Assembly (NCBI GenBank): GCA_029554865.1
Contig: JAKPUX010000331.1
Coordinates: forward strand, 1-63,063
Direction: 5' to 3'
Source of the DNA: a bacterium
GTDB lineage: Bacteria > Zhuqueibacterota > Zhuqueibacteria > Residuimicrobiales > Residuimicrobiaceae
Length of the DNA: 63,063 nucleotides
Positions 43,796 through 52,593 of the stretch are shown here, piece after piece. The first letter of the stretch is position 1, and every line of letters begins with the position of its first letter. A program made the translations under genes and the position numbers. The notes under the pieces were generated by a model, which was not told the DNA's origin, did not search any database, and worked only from the letters and a program-made list of their open reading frames with translations.

Positions 43796-44824
43796 ATGAG
43801 ATATGCAATCAGTATCGGGTTGCTGCTGCTGGCCCTCGCCACCACCGGCAATGCACAGTTCGAAACCGATGTCTCCGGAGTCGGCACCAGCGCCGGCACC
43901 TTTCTCGAGATCGGGGTCGGCGCCCGCGCCCAGGCCATGGGCGGTGCCTATGCCGCCCTTTCCAACGATCCGAGCGGGCTCTATTACAACCCCGCCGGCA
44001 TCGTCTGGGTCAAAAATGCCCAGCTCGAGGTGATGCACAACGAATGGCTGGTCGGCACGCGCTACGATTTTGTCGGCCTGCTGCTGCCGCTGCCCTTTCT
44101 CAACTCCACACTCGGTACGAACCTGATCATGCTCGATTATGGCGAACAGCCGGTGCGTACGGTCGAACGCCCCGAGGGGACCGGGGAACTCTGGGATGCG
44201 CGCGATTATACCGTTGGCCTCACCTGGGCCCTCGCCCTGACTGACCGTTTTTCCTTTGGCTTGACGGGCAAATATGTCAGCCAGAAGATCTGGCATGAGA
44301 CCGGCAGCGCCATGGCCATCGATCTCGGCATCCACTATAATACCATGCTCAAGGGACTGAAGCTGGGGCTGGCGATGTGCAATTTCGGCAACGAGATCGG
44401 CCTGCGTGGCCGGGATCTCGATACCTCGGTGGACCCGGACGAGAAAAATGAGAACATCGACCGCGTCCCGGCTGAATACAAGACCGGCACCTATCCCCTG
44501 CCCCTGCTCTTCCGCTTCGGCATCGCCTACGAGCGGGAACTGGGCCGGTTCGGCACCGCCCTGGTTACCGTGGATGTGAATCATCCCAGCAATTCCACCG
44601 AGAGCGTCAACCTCGGCGCCGAATATGGCGTCGCCGGCCTCTTTTACCTCCGCGGCGGTTATGCCAATCTGTTCGAAAAGGATAGAAGCAACGGCCTGAC
44701 CCTTGGCGGCGGACTGGATTATTATCGCCGCGGCAGCATGGGCTTCCGCATCGATTACGCCTGGTCGGATTGGGGCATCCTGGAGGAGAGCCACCGCTTC
44801 TCCGTCGGCATACTCTTCCCCTGA
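43796..44824 (+). CDS. PorV/PorQ-like outer-membrane protein (module 2)
   Basis: A 342-residue barrel protein, paralogous to 17277-18335. The ATG at 43796 is preferred to one 6 bases upstream because AGGA sits at the right distance only for it; a far upstream in-frame start lies in the previous gene. The signal peptide ends TGNAQ. The PorV signature is present (SAGTFLEIGVGARAQAMGGA, DPSGLYYNPAGI), followed by alternating barrel strands and a Phe-Pro end. It probably shuttles sorting-domain substrates, with the neighbouring large protein and the downstream LamG protein as candidate clients. Confidence 0.85.
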   Translation: MRYAISIGLLLLALATTGNAQFETDVSGVGTSAGTFLEIGVGARAQAMGGAYAALSNDPSGLYYNPAGIVWVKNAQLEVMHNEWLVGTRYDFVGLLLPLPFLNSTLGTNLIMLDYGEQPVRTVERPEGTGELWDARDYTVGLTWALALTDRFSFGLTGKYVSQKIWHETGSAMAIDLGIHYNTMLKGLKLGLAMCNFGNEIGLRGRDLDTSVDPDEKNENIDRVPAEYKTGTYPLPLLFRFGIAYERELGRFGTALVTVDVNHPSNSTESVNLGAEYGVAGLFYLRGGYANLFEKDRSNGLTLGGGLDYYRRGSMGFRIDYAWSDWGILEESHRFSVGILFP

Positions 44825-44892
44825 CCCGCCGGCGGAGTAGCAAAGATGGTATTGCCGCCCTGAATGGATCCATGACAAAAGGAGCAACCCCT

Positions 44893-47826
44893 ATGAAGAA
44901 GACCCTTTGCATCCTGATTCTGCTCACCGCCGGAATGGCCCTGGCGCAGATCAATCTGCCGGCCGAAGGACTCGTCGGCCATTGGACCTTTGACAATCCC
45001 GCAAATCTGGCCCAGGCCACGGCAGGCAACGACCTGGTCCCCGACAAGCTGACCGGCACCCTCAATTTCAAGGCGGTGCCGGGTCCGGCCACCGGCAATG
45101 GCGCCGTCAATGTCGGCATCGGCAGTTTTTACAGGTGCTACCACGACATCGAGGCCAATGGCCATGATCCAGCACTGCCCGACTCCCTGCCCACGCGCGT
45201 CAACCGCTTCGCCGTCGTCGTTGACGTTCGCCTCCCTGCAAAAGAGGTCTGGTATACCCTTTTCGCCACCGACAACAACGGGGACCTGGCCGAGAGCGAC
45301 GGGGACTTTTTTATCCGCACCGACGGTGCTCTCGGCCTCCAGGCCACCGGCTACTCCTTCTACAAGATCCAGGACACCGAACACTTTTTCCGCCTGGTCA
45401 TCAATGCCGACCTCGGCAATTATTATAATTATTATCTTGATGGGCAGCTGCTGCGTGAGGGCGGCACGCGCCGCCTTGACGACCGCTTTTCCCTTGACAG
45501 CCCCGATGGCTCCAATCAGGTGCTTTTCTTCGGTGACAATGACGGCGAGGATTCTCCCATCGACATCGCCGAGCTCGCCCTCTACAACCGTCCCCTGACG
45601 CCGGCCGAGATCGCCGCGATGGGCGGCTATGGCCATTTCATCGAATCGGAGACGCCGGTCTCCATCTGGAACTTTGACAAACCCGACAGCCTCTTCTGGG
45701 CCAGGGTGGGGGAGCCGCTCGAGCTGATGGGCGGGGTCAAGGCCGCTCCGGGCCCGAACAGCAGTGACGGCGCGGCCGCGGTCGGTGGCGGGGCCTGGCT
45801 GAAGGCCCTTGTCAACATCCCCCCCAACGGCCGGGACAACCCGCAGAACGTCAACCGCTATACCCTCGCCATGGACATCCGCCAGCCGCAGCGCGGCAAA
45901 TTCAGCGCCCTGCTGCAGACCAATCCGGACAACAACGATGACGCCGACCTCTTTGTCAACCCCGACGGGCGCATCGGCTCCTCCGCCATCGGCTGGAGCG
46001 ATTCAACCCTGTACGTCGGGGAGTGGTCGCGCGTGGTCATGACCTGTAACGCCGGGGATACAACATCCAGCCTCATCCTCTATGTCGATGCCAAATCCTG
46101 CCTCAAGGTCGCGGAGCTGGCCACTGACGGGGATCTTTCGCTTGCGGCCCGGACCGGCCTCAACCGCATGCTCTTTTTTGCGGATGAAAACAACGAGGAC
46201 GCCCCGCTAGAGGTGGCCAATATTACCCTTTATAACCGGCCGCTCAGCGAAAAGGAGGTGATCGCCCTCGGAAAATATGAACACCTGCGCAGCAAAGAGG
46301 TCACCCCGGCCCTGCACACTGTCAAATTCCGCATCGCCGACGAGATCCAGTATGCCGCGATTCCCCATCATCCCGATTTTGATTTCGGCGCCGGCACCAG
46401 CTTCACGATCGAATGCTGGATGCGCGCAGATCTTCCCTATGAGGGCGATCCGGCCTTGATCTCCAACAAGGACTGGGACAGCGGCGCCAATCCGGGTTGG
46501 GTGCTCTCCGCGCGCGGTGATGACTGGAAGTTCAACATTGCTGACAAAACGGGCCTGCGCTTCGACGCCGCCATCACCACTCCCGATGTTAATGACGGTT
46601 TCTGGCACCACCTGGCGGTCATTGTCGACCGCAGCAAACAGGAGTATGTGCTCATCACCGACAACAGCGTCACCGTCGCCCAGAGCATGGTCTCCGGGGA
46701 GGGCGTCGCCCTGGGCGATATTGACACCGGCCTGCCGATAGGCATCATGCAGGACGGCACCGGCAACTATGCCTGGGGCTACAAAATGCCTGGAGCGGTC
46801 GATGAGGTGCGCATCTGGAATTCCGCCCTGAGCCCGGAGACGGTGAAAAAATGGGCCCACCGCCTGGTCACCGCCGAACATCCCGATTACGCCAGCCTGA
46901 TCACCTACCTGAAGTTCGACGATGCCTCGGGTCGGGTGGTGACTGACGCCAGCGGCCGCGGCCATCATGCCGAACTCAAGGGCCAGATCGAATGGCAGGT
47001 CTCCTACGCCCCCCTGGCCGATGCCGTCGCCGACGGTCTCAAGGATCTGTCCGGGATCTGGGGTGGCCAGAAAGCCGGCGCCTCGGGAGGGATGACCCTG
47101 ACCGCCGATTTCAAATTCAATCTGGCCAAGCTTCCTGCTGCGGCGGCATCCGGACCGGTCCAGGAAGCAGATATCGAATCTTACCTCAATGAACAATACG
47201 CCCTCAGCGGCCACAACAGCCTCTCCGGCGTGGTCAAGACCGAACTTCCGGCGATCGTCCTGGCACGTTACGGCCGCGTCTGGTATCTGGACGCCTCGGC
47301 TTCTTATACCCAGAAGACCAAAGTCCTCTTCACCTTCAATGAAACCCCGGGCGCGGCTGCAGGCTATGTTCTGCTCAACCGCGCCGGCGCATCGGGCAAT
47401 TTTGCAGCGCTGGGTACTGCAGCTGCCGTCGATGGCAATAATGTCATCTTTGCCAACCTGACGCTGAAGGATGGCAGCTATTACACCCTGGGCACGAAAG
47501 ACGAGACCGCTTCGCCGCTGGGCACCCTCAGCGGCATCACCGGGGAAGGCGGATCAAATTTCACCTATGAATTGAAGAATGCCTGGCCCAATCCTTTCAA
47601 TCCGAGAACGACCATTGCCTACTCCCTGGCCAAAAGCTCGCAGGTGCGGCTGACAGTGTACAATCAGCTCGGCCAGGCGGTCGCCAACCTGGTAGATGGC
47701 AAGCAGGAATCAGCCGGCCGCTATCAGGTCGTCTGGGATGCCCGCAGCATGCCCAGCGGACTCTATTTCTTCCGCCTCGAGGCCGGGGCTTTCACCAAGA
47801 CCGGGAAAATGGTGCTCGTCAAGTGA
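44893..47826 (+). CDS. Secreted LamG/concanavalin-like multi-domain protein with sorting domain
   Basis: A 977-residue protein, ATG 8 nt after AGGAG, with a signal peptide ending MALAQ. Residues about 26-242 and 256-459 are two copies of a LamG-like module that starts H/N-W-x-FD, contains FFGDNDGEDSPIDIAEL or the equivalent, and ends in a GGYGH/GKYEH motif. About 475-695 is a standard LamG/Laminin_G_3 domain (FTIECWMRADLPYEGD; GAVDEVRIWNSALS). A further beta-rich segment with an autotransporter-like pattern precedes the sorting domain (AWPNPFNPRTTIAYSL near 895). No catalytic motif is visible. It probably binds glycans or matrix at the cell surface. It lies within module 2 between the PorV-like and SurA-like genes, a position that is empty in module 1. 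Confidence 0.8.
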   Translation: MKKTLCILILLTAGMALAQINLPAEGLVGHWTFDNPANLAQATAGNDLVPDKLTGTLNFKAVPGPATGNGAVNVGIGSFYRCYHDIEANGHDPALPDSLPTRVNRFAVVVDVRLPAKEVWYTLFATDNNGDLAESDGDFFIRTDGALGLQATGYSFYKIQDTEHFFRLVINADLGNYYNYYLDGQLLREGGTRRLDDRFSLDSPDGSNQVLFFGDNDGEDSPIDIAELALYNRPLTPAEIAAMGGYGHFIESETPVSIWNFDKPDSLFWARVGEPLELMGGVKAAPGPNSSDGAAAVGGGAWLKALVNIPPNGRDNPQNVNRYTLAMDIRQPQRGKFSALLQTNPDNNDDADLFVNPDGRIGSSAIGWSDSTLYVGEWSRVVMTCNAGDTTSSLILYVDAKSCLKVAELATDGDLSLAARTGLNRMLFFADENNEDAPLEVANITLYNRPLSEKEVIALGKYEHLRSKEVTPALHTVKFRIADEIQYAAIPHHPDFDFGAGTSFTIECWMRADLPYEGDPALISNKDWDSGANPGWVLSARGDDWKFNIADKTGLRFDAAITTPDVNDGFWHHLAVIVDRSKQEYVLITDNSVTVAQSMVSGEGVALGDIDTGLPIGIMQDGTGNYAWGYKMPGAVDEVRIWNSALSPETVKKWAHRLVTAEHPDYASLITYLKFDDASGRVVTDASGRGHHAELKGQIEWQVSYAPLADAVADGLKDLSGIWGGQKAGASGGMTLTADFKFNLAKLPAAAASGPVQEADIESYLNEQYALSGHNSLSGVVKTELPAIVLARYGRVWYLDASASYTQKTKVLFTFNETPGAAAGYVLLNRAGASGNFAALGTAAAVDGNNVIFANLTLKDGSYYTLGTKDETASPLGTLSGITGEGGSNFTYELKNAWPNPFNPRTTIAYSLAKSSQVRLTVYNQLGQAVANLVDGKQESAGRYQVVWDARSMPSGLYFFRLEAGAFTKTGKMVLVK

Positions 47827-47845
47827 GCCGCCATGGCGACAAACC

Positions 47846-47877
47846 CTTCTCCCGCTGCTGTACTGCAGCGGGAGAAG
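47846..47877 (+). other. Perfect intercistronic stem-loop
   Basis: Thirteen-base arms CTTCTCCCGCTGC (47846-47858) and GCAGCGGGAGAAG (47865-47877) flank a 6-base loop, 20 bases after the LamG gene and 23 bases before the SurA-like start. No T-run follows. It supports the downstream start at 47901, because an upstream GTG start would place the stem inside the coding region. Confidence 0.65.
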
Positions 47878-47900
47878 ATCAGTATTACAGAGCAGCCCAT

Positions 47901-49424
47901 ATGGCGCTCCTTTTCATCGCGATCTTTTTCCTCGCCGCCGGCTGCGGCAGGAAAAAGCAGCCCCGGGATCCAGCCGTCGCTCGAGTCGGAGACCGGGTCA
48001 TCACGGTATCCGAATTCCGCAGCAATTATGAATTTGGCATGCCCTTCCTGAAAAAAGGCCCCGATCCAAAGTCCGCCTATTTGGACTATATGATCCGGGA
48101 GAAGCTCCTTGCCCTGGAGGGATATCGGCTCGGCTTTGACCGCCACCCTCGTGTCCGTGAAAATGAAGCAGCCTTGATGCCCGAGCTCCTCATCGAGGAG
48201 CTTTTCGACCACGAGATCCGGCGTAAAATCACGGTCACGACCGAAGAGATCCATGAAGGAATTACCAAAGCGAAGGTGAGCTGGAAATTCCGTTACTGGT
48301 TCGAGCCCAACCGGGCCGATGCCCTGGCTGTCCGGACGGCGATGGAGGAGGCCGGCTACGCCCGCGTGGTCGCGGAGCTGCTCGAAAGCAATCCCGAGAT
48401 CAGGCTGGAGCCCGCAGATTTTGAAAGCGGCTACCTCACCTGGCTGGAGATTGATCCGGCGATCCTCGCGGCGATCAAGGATTTACCCGTCGGGGAGATC
48501 TCGGAGCCGCTCTTCATCAACGGTGCCTGGGTTCTTTTCCAGATTACTGATATCCGGCGGGAAGCGTTCACCGAGAATGCCTTCCGCGAAGGGGCCGAGA
48601 GCATGCGGCAGGTCCTGTTCTACCGCAAGGCACAGACGGCAGTGCGGCGTTATGTCGACAGTCTGATGACCCCGCTGGATGTGCGCACCAAGGCGGAATC
48701 CTTTCGTTTACTTGCCGATGCGCTGGCGGAATGGACGGCCCTTGAACCGGCGGAAAGGGGGGAGGTGCTGGCCGTCGCCGCCAAAGCCGGGCCGGAACAG
48801 CCCCACCTCCGAAAACTGAACAACCATCTTGACGCTCCTTTGACGGAATTCGCCGGCGGCCGCTGGACCATCAGCGATTTTCTGCAGCGATTCGATCCCG
48901 CATCTATCAAGGCGCCGGCAGGCGATCTCCACGCCTTTCGCAAGTCCATCAACCAGCGTTTGGCTCTCACCCTCCGGGACCACTATTTGGCCGGAGAAGC
49001 GCGCAAGCTCAAGCTGCATAAAAGCCCTCGACTCCAGCACAGCTTGCAGCAGTGGCGAGACAAATGGGTCTATGATGAGGCGCGCAGCCATTTTCTCAGG
49101 AGCGTAATGGTGGACAGCGCCGCCACCCGGACCTTTTTCCAGCAAAACCTCGCTCGCTACCGGCTGCACAAGCGTAAAGAACCCCTCTTCACCGAATTTA
49201 GTGAGGAGGCGAAGCGGGATGCGTGGCTGCAAAAGGCCAGGGAAATGCTGAACGGGGAGGCTGCGGCGCTGCAGCGGCGCTATCCCGTCACCATCCATCG
49301 CGCCATCCTGGATACTATTCACGTCACGGCTGCTGCAGACAATAAATGGATGAGCGTGCAGCTCTTCAAGTCGGGCAGCCAACGCATGGCTGCTCCGATC
49401 GCGGATCCGGCATGGGGCCTGTAG
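47901..49424 (+). CDS. SurA/PrsA-like periplasmic chaperone lipoprotein (module 2)
   Basis: A 507-residue protein starting MALLFIAIFFLAAGCG; the lipobox LAAGC gives a lipidated Cys near residue 15. A SurA-N-like domain follows (VARVGDRVITVSEFRSNYE, LDYMIREKLLALEGY) and then a parvulin-like middle (ATILAAI-type segment, LPVGEISEPLFINGAWVLFQI). The C-terminal half is helical. An in-frame GTG at 47823 overlaps the previous stop, but it would precede the signal with 26 charged residues and a hairpin, so it is rejected. The protein is paralogous to 18505-20004 and closes module 2, presumably serving as a folding factor for its receptor and PorV-like barrel. Confidence 0.78.
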   Translation: MALLFIAIFFLAAGCGRKKQPRDPAVARVGDRVITVSEFRSNYEFGMPFLKKGPDPKSAYLDYMIREKLLALEGYRLGFDRHPRVRENEAALMPELLIEELFDHEIRRKITVTTEEIHEGITKAKVSWKFRYWFEPNRADALAVRTAMEEAGYARVVAELLESNPEIRLEPADFESGYLTWLEIDPAILAAIKDLPVGEISEPLFINGAWVLFQITDIRREAFTENAFREGAESMRQVLFYRKAQTAVRRYVDSLMTPLDVRTKAESFRLLADALAEWTALEPAERGEVLAVAAKAGPEQPHLRKLNNHLDAPLTEFAGGRWTISDFLQRFDPASIKAPAGDLHAFRKSINQRLALTLRDHYLAGEARKLKLHKSPRLQHSLQQWRDKWVYDEARSHFLRSVMVDSAATRTFFQQNLARYRLHKRKEPLFTEFSEEAKRDAWLQKAREMLNGEAAALQRRYPVTIHRAILDTIHVTAAADNKWMSVQLFKSGSQRMAAPIADPAWGL

Positions 49425-49487
49425 CTGATCGAGCCGGCCGGGAGCGATGAATTACGAGTGCGCACTTGCTCAGGAATGGGCCAAGAT

Positions 49488-50153
49488 ATGAAATCAGATA
49501 GAGGCAGCACCCCCGCGGGTCCGATCGACCTGTGGCTGATCGAGGACAATCCGCGCTACCGCAAGACCATCGCCGGTCTGATGGAGCACACCGGAGGGAT
49601 CCACTGCTCGCAAGCCATGGCGACCTGCGAGGAGGCAATCCGGTTGGCCGAAAGCGAATCTCCTCCCCAGGTCATTCTGCTCGATATCGGCCTGCCCGGC
49701 ATGAACGGCATTCAGGGCATTGAGGTCTTCAAGTCCCTGCTCCCGACGACACATATCATAATCCTCACCATCTACGATGACAATAACAAAGTGCTGGAAG
49801 CGATCTGCGCCGGGGCTTCGGGTTATCTGCTCAAGGATTCCCCTCCCGAAAAAATCATCGAATCGATCCAGGAGGTTATGGCTGGCGGTGCCCCCATGAA
49901 CATGCAGATCGCTGCCAAGGTGCTCGAGATGTTCAGAGAGCACTATCCCAAAAAATCCGATTACGGCCTGACCGAGCGCGAGAAGGAAATTCTGCAGCAC
50001 CTGGTCTCCGGCCTCACCAAACAGCAGATCGCCGGCAAGCTCTTTCTCAGCTTTCATACTGTGAACACCCATATCAAGAATATCTACACCAAACTGCACG
50101 TCAATACGCGCTCGGGAGCCGTCTCCAAGGTTTACAAAGAGAAACTGCTTTGA
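49488..50153 (+). CDS. NarL/LuxR-family response regulator
   Basis: A 221-residue regulator. The receiver carries phospho-acceptor Asp66 (VILLDIGLPGMNG) and the conserved Lys in YLLKDSPP. The C-terminal GerE/LuxR helix-turn-helix (about 161-215) contains LTEREKEILQHLVSGLT and FLSFHTVNTHIKNIYTKL. The ATG at 49488 lies 11 nt after AGGAA; an ATG at 49476 has the site too close. It is the only NarL-type regulator in the window, so the HisKA_3 kinase at 33982-37071 is its likely partner even though 12 kb separate them. A copy of the shared 23-nt element begins 55 bases after its stop. Confidence 0.92.
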   Translation: MKSDRGSTPAGPIDLWLIEDNPRYRKTIAGLMEHTGGIHCSQAMATCEEAIRLAESESPPQVILLDIGLPGMNGIQGIEVFKSLLPTTHIIILTIYDDNNKVLEAICAGASGYLLKDSPPEKIIESIQEVMAGGAPMNMQIAAKVLEMFREHYPKKSDYGLTEREKEILQHLVSGLTKQQIAGKLFLSFHTVNTHIKNIYTKLHVNTRSGAVSKVYKEKLL

Positions 50154-50208
50154 GCAGCCTGCAGCTCCTGGACCAGGCTGGATGGCAGTTCCGCACCAGT
50201 CAGGGCAC

Positions 50209-50231
50209 AAAATACCACGATCATGCGATTG
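50209..50231 (+). promoter_or_regulatory. Shared 23-nt element, copy 2 (candidate activator site)
   Basis: This is the same 23 bases as at 37107-37129, with core TACCACGATCATGCGATTG. Flanking bases differ on both sides, so this is not simply a longer duplication. As in copy 1, its end overlaps the start of a -35 box (50229-50234). Confidence 0.7.
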
Positions 50232-50257
50232 TTTTATTGCGCCTGTACCCGTAGTTT
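50229..50257 (+). promoter_or_regulatory. Sigma70-like promoter of the LamG operon
   Basis: TTGTTT (50229-50234) and TAGTTT (50252-50257) are spaced by 17 bases. The boxes are weaker than consensus, as expected for an activator-dependent promoter. It lies about 80 bases before the LamG gene. Confidence 0.55.
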
Positions 50258-50336
50258 TAACTTCAGGCGAAGCGGCATGATCGCGACAATTCCCCCAAAG
50301 CTTGCTGCATTTGAAATTCGTGAAGGAGGTAGCCCC

Positions 50337-52568
50337 ATGAAAAATAGTTACCTGTATCGGTTGACGCTCCTTTTCGCGCTTTTTTCGGCGCTGGCGGTAT
50401 TCGCTCAGGCTCCGGATCCTGCGGGGTGGTGGAAATTTGACGATCCGGCGGACCTCCTCAAGCCGGAGGCTGGCTTCGGCCTTCCCCTTGAGCTGGTGGG
50501 CACGCACCAGAGCGTCGATGGCCCGGCGGCCGGCAACGGCGCGGTCAAAATCGGGATCGGCAGTCACTACAAAATGATGCATGGCATCGCCCCCAACGGT
50601 GGTGGCAGTTTTGTCAACGAGTTCACCCTGATGTTCGATTTTCGTGTCGAGCAGCTGAACAAGTGGTATACCCTTTTCCAGACCGCGATGGAGAACAACA
50701 ACGATGGCGACTGCTTCATCGACAAGGAGGGCAACATTGGCACCGGCTCGACCGGATACACCGACTATGCGGTCATCCCCAATGAATGGTATCGCCTGGT
50801 TATCTCGGTGAAAAATGGCACGCACTATCGCTACTATCTCGATGGTCTGCTGGCATTCGACGCCGACATCCAGGATATCGATGGCCGCTACGGCCTCGAG
50901 CCGCTGCTACTGCTCATGGCCGATGACGACGGCGATGACGGCTCCATCGAAATTGCCGAGGTCGGTATCTGGAGCACAGCCCTGACCTCCTGGCAGGTGC
51001 AGTCGCTCGGTGGCTACGACCACCAGCAGCCGCTCGATCCCATGCAGCCGGCGGGAAGATGGAAATTTGATAACGTCGACAATCTGGCTGAGGGATATTT
51101 CGGCAAGGATCTGGTGCTCACCGGCAGCGAACTGGCGGTCGAAGGCCCCTCCACGCAGAACAAGGCTGTGCGCATCGGACCGGGCAGCTATTATATCATG
51201 GAGCCCGGCATCGCACCCAACGGCGGCGGCTCCTACATCAATGAGTTCAGCATGCAGTTCGATTTCAAGGTCCCCGAAATCGGCAAATGGCACGCTTTTC
51301 TGCAGACCAACACCAGCAACGGCAATGATGGGGATCTTTTCGTCAATGCCGACGGCCAGATCGGCGTCGCCTCCACCGGTTACAGCGACCTCAAGATCAA
51401 TGCCGGGGAGTGGTACCGCCTGATCATCTCGGTCCGGAATGGCGAGTTCTTCCACTACTTTCTGGACGGCAAACTCCTTTTTGAGGGTCTCAAGCAGGAT
51501 CTGGATGGCCGTTTCGGTTTGGAGGACAAGGTGCTGCTCTTCGCGGACAACGATGGCGAGGATGGCGAGATCGACATCGCTGATGTCGCCTTTTGGGGGA
51601 GGGCGCTGGCCGACACCGAAGTGGTCAAACTCGGCGGCTATGCCCATGAGAGCAAAAAGGTTGCAGGCAGCTGGAAATTCGACGATGCCGGCGACATCCT
51701 CAAGGCCGAAGCCGGCTTGGGCCTGCCCCTGGAGCTGGTCGGCAGCCATGAAGTCATCGAAGGACCCGCGCCCGGCAATGGCGCGATCCGGATCGACAAG
51801 GGCAGCCACTACAAGCTGACCCATGGCATCGCTCCCAACGTCGGCGGACTCCTCGTCAATGAATACACGATCCATGCGGATATCAGGATCCCTGTTCTCT
51901 CCGGCTGGCACACCCTCTATCAGACCACGCCGGCGAACAACAATGACGGGGACTGTTTCATTAAATCCTCCGGTGTAATCGGCACCGGTGACACCGGCTA
52001 TTCCACCGATGCCATCCTCGCCAACGAATGGTACCGGGTGGTCATCTCGGTCAAAAACGGCACCCACTACCAGTACTATTGGGATGGCCAGCTGGTTTAC
52101 GAGGCGACGGTCCAGGGGATTGACAGCCGTTTTGCTCTTGAACCGGTGCTGCTCATGTTCGGAGACGATGACGGCGACGACGGCAGTATCGACTGCGCAG
52201 AGATCACGGTTTGGAATTACGCTCTCAATGCGGATGAAGTCGCTGCTCTGGGTGGATTCGGCCATGTGGTCGGTGTTGAGGGAAACGAGGCGGGCGCCAT
52301 CGTGACCCGCTACGAGATGGACCAGAACTATCCCAATCCTTTCAACCCGGAAACCTCGATCTCTTATGCCCTGGTCAAGTCCGGACACGTCCGTCTCGAG
52401 GTCTTTAACATGCTCGGGCAAAAGATGGCCACCTTGATTGATCACCAGCAGGAGAGCGGCCGGCACAGCCTCCGTCTTTCCGGCGCGGGCTGGCCAAGCG
52501 GCGTTTACTTTTACAAGTTATCGGCGAACGGATTCACCCAGACCAAAAAAATGTTCCTTTGCAAGTGA
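50337..52568 (+). CDS. Secreted protein with three tandem LamG-like modules and sorting domain
   Basis: A 743-residue protein with AAGGAGGT 6 nt before the ATG and a signal peptide ending AVFAQ. Three modules of about 195 residues lie at about 30-228, 238-435 and 443-642. Each opens with W-K-FD, carries HGIAPN or PGIAPN, an EWYRL[VI]IS strand and an acidic loop (DDDGDDGSI or DNDGEDGEI), and ends in GG[YF][DAG]H. Modules 1 and 3 are closer to each other than to module 2. A canonical sorting domain follows (QNYPNPFNPETSISYAL). No enzyme motif is visible. The modules are homologous to those in the proteins at 44893 and 52594. The gene is the first after the promoter with the shared 23-nt element. 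Confidence 0.85.
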   Translation: MKNSYLYRLTLLFALFSALAVFAQAPDPAGWWKFDDPADLLKPEAGFGLPLELVGTHQSVDGPAAGNGAVKIGIGSHYKMMHGIAPNGGGSFVNEFTLMFDFRVEQLNKWYTLFQTAMENNNDGDCFIDKEGNIGTGSTGYTDYAVIPNEWYRLVISVKNGTHYRYYLDGLLAFDADIQDIDGRYGLEPLLLLMADDDGDDGSIEIAEVGIWSTALTSWQVQSLGGYDHQQPLDPMQPAGRWKFDNVDNLAEGYFGKDLVLTGSELAVEGPSTQNKAVRIGPGSYYIMEPGIAPNGGGSYINEFSMQFDFKVPEIGKWHAFLQTNTSNGNDGDLFVNADGQIGVASTGYSDLKINAGEWYRLIISVRNGEFFHYFLDGKLLFEGLKQDLDGRFGLEDKVLLFADNDGEDGEIDIADVAFWGRALADTEVVKLGGYAHESKKVAGSWKFDDAGDILKAEAGLGLPLELVGSHEVIEGPAPGNGAIRIDKGSHYKLTHGIAPNVGGLLVNEYTIHADIRIPVLSGWHTLYQTTPANNNDGDCFIKSSGVIGTGDTGYSTDAILANEWYRVVISVKNGTHYQYYWDGQLVYEATVQGIDSRFALEPVLLMFGDDDGDDGSIDCAEITVWNYALNADEVAALGGFGHVVGVEGNEAGAIVTRYEMDQNYPNPFNPETSISYALVKSGHVRLEVFNMLGQKMATLIDHQQESGRHSLRLSGAGWPSGVYFYKLSANGFTQTKKMFLCK

Positions 52569-52593
52569 CTCAAACGGTGCAGGCTCCATTCCT

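Noticed and set aside
47823..47900. GTG start for the SurA-like gene overlapping the LamG stop
   Set aside because: It would place a perfect hairpin in the coding region and 26 non-signal residues before the lipoprotein signal.
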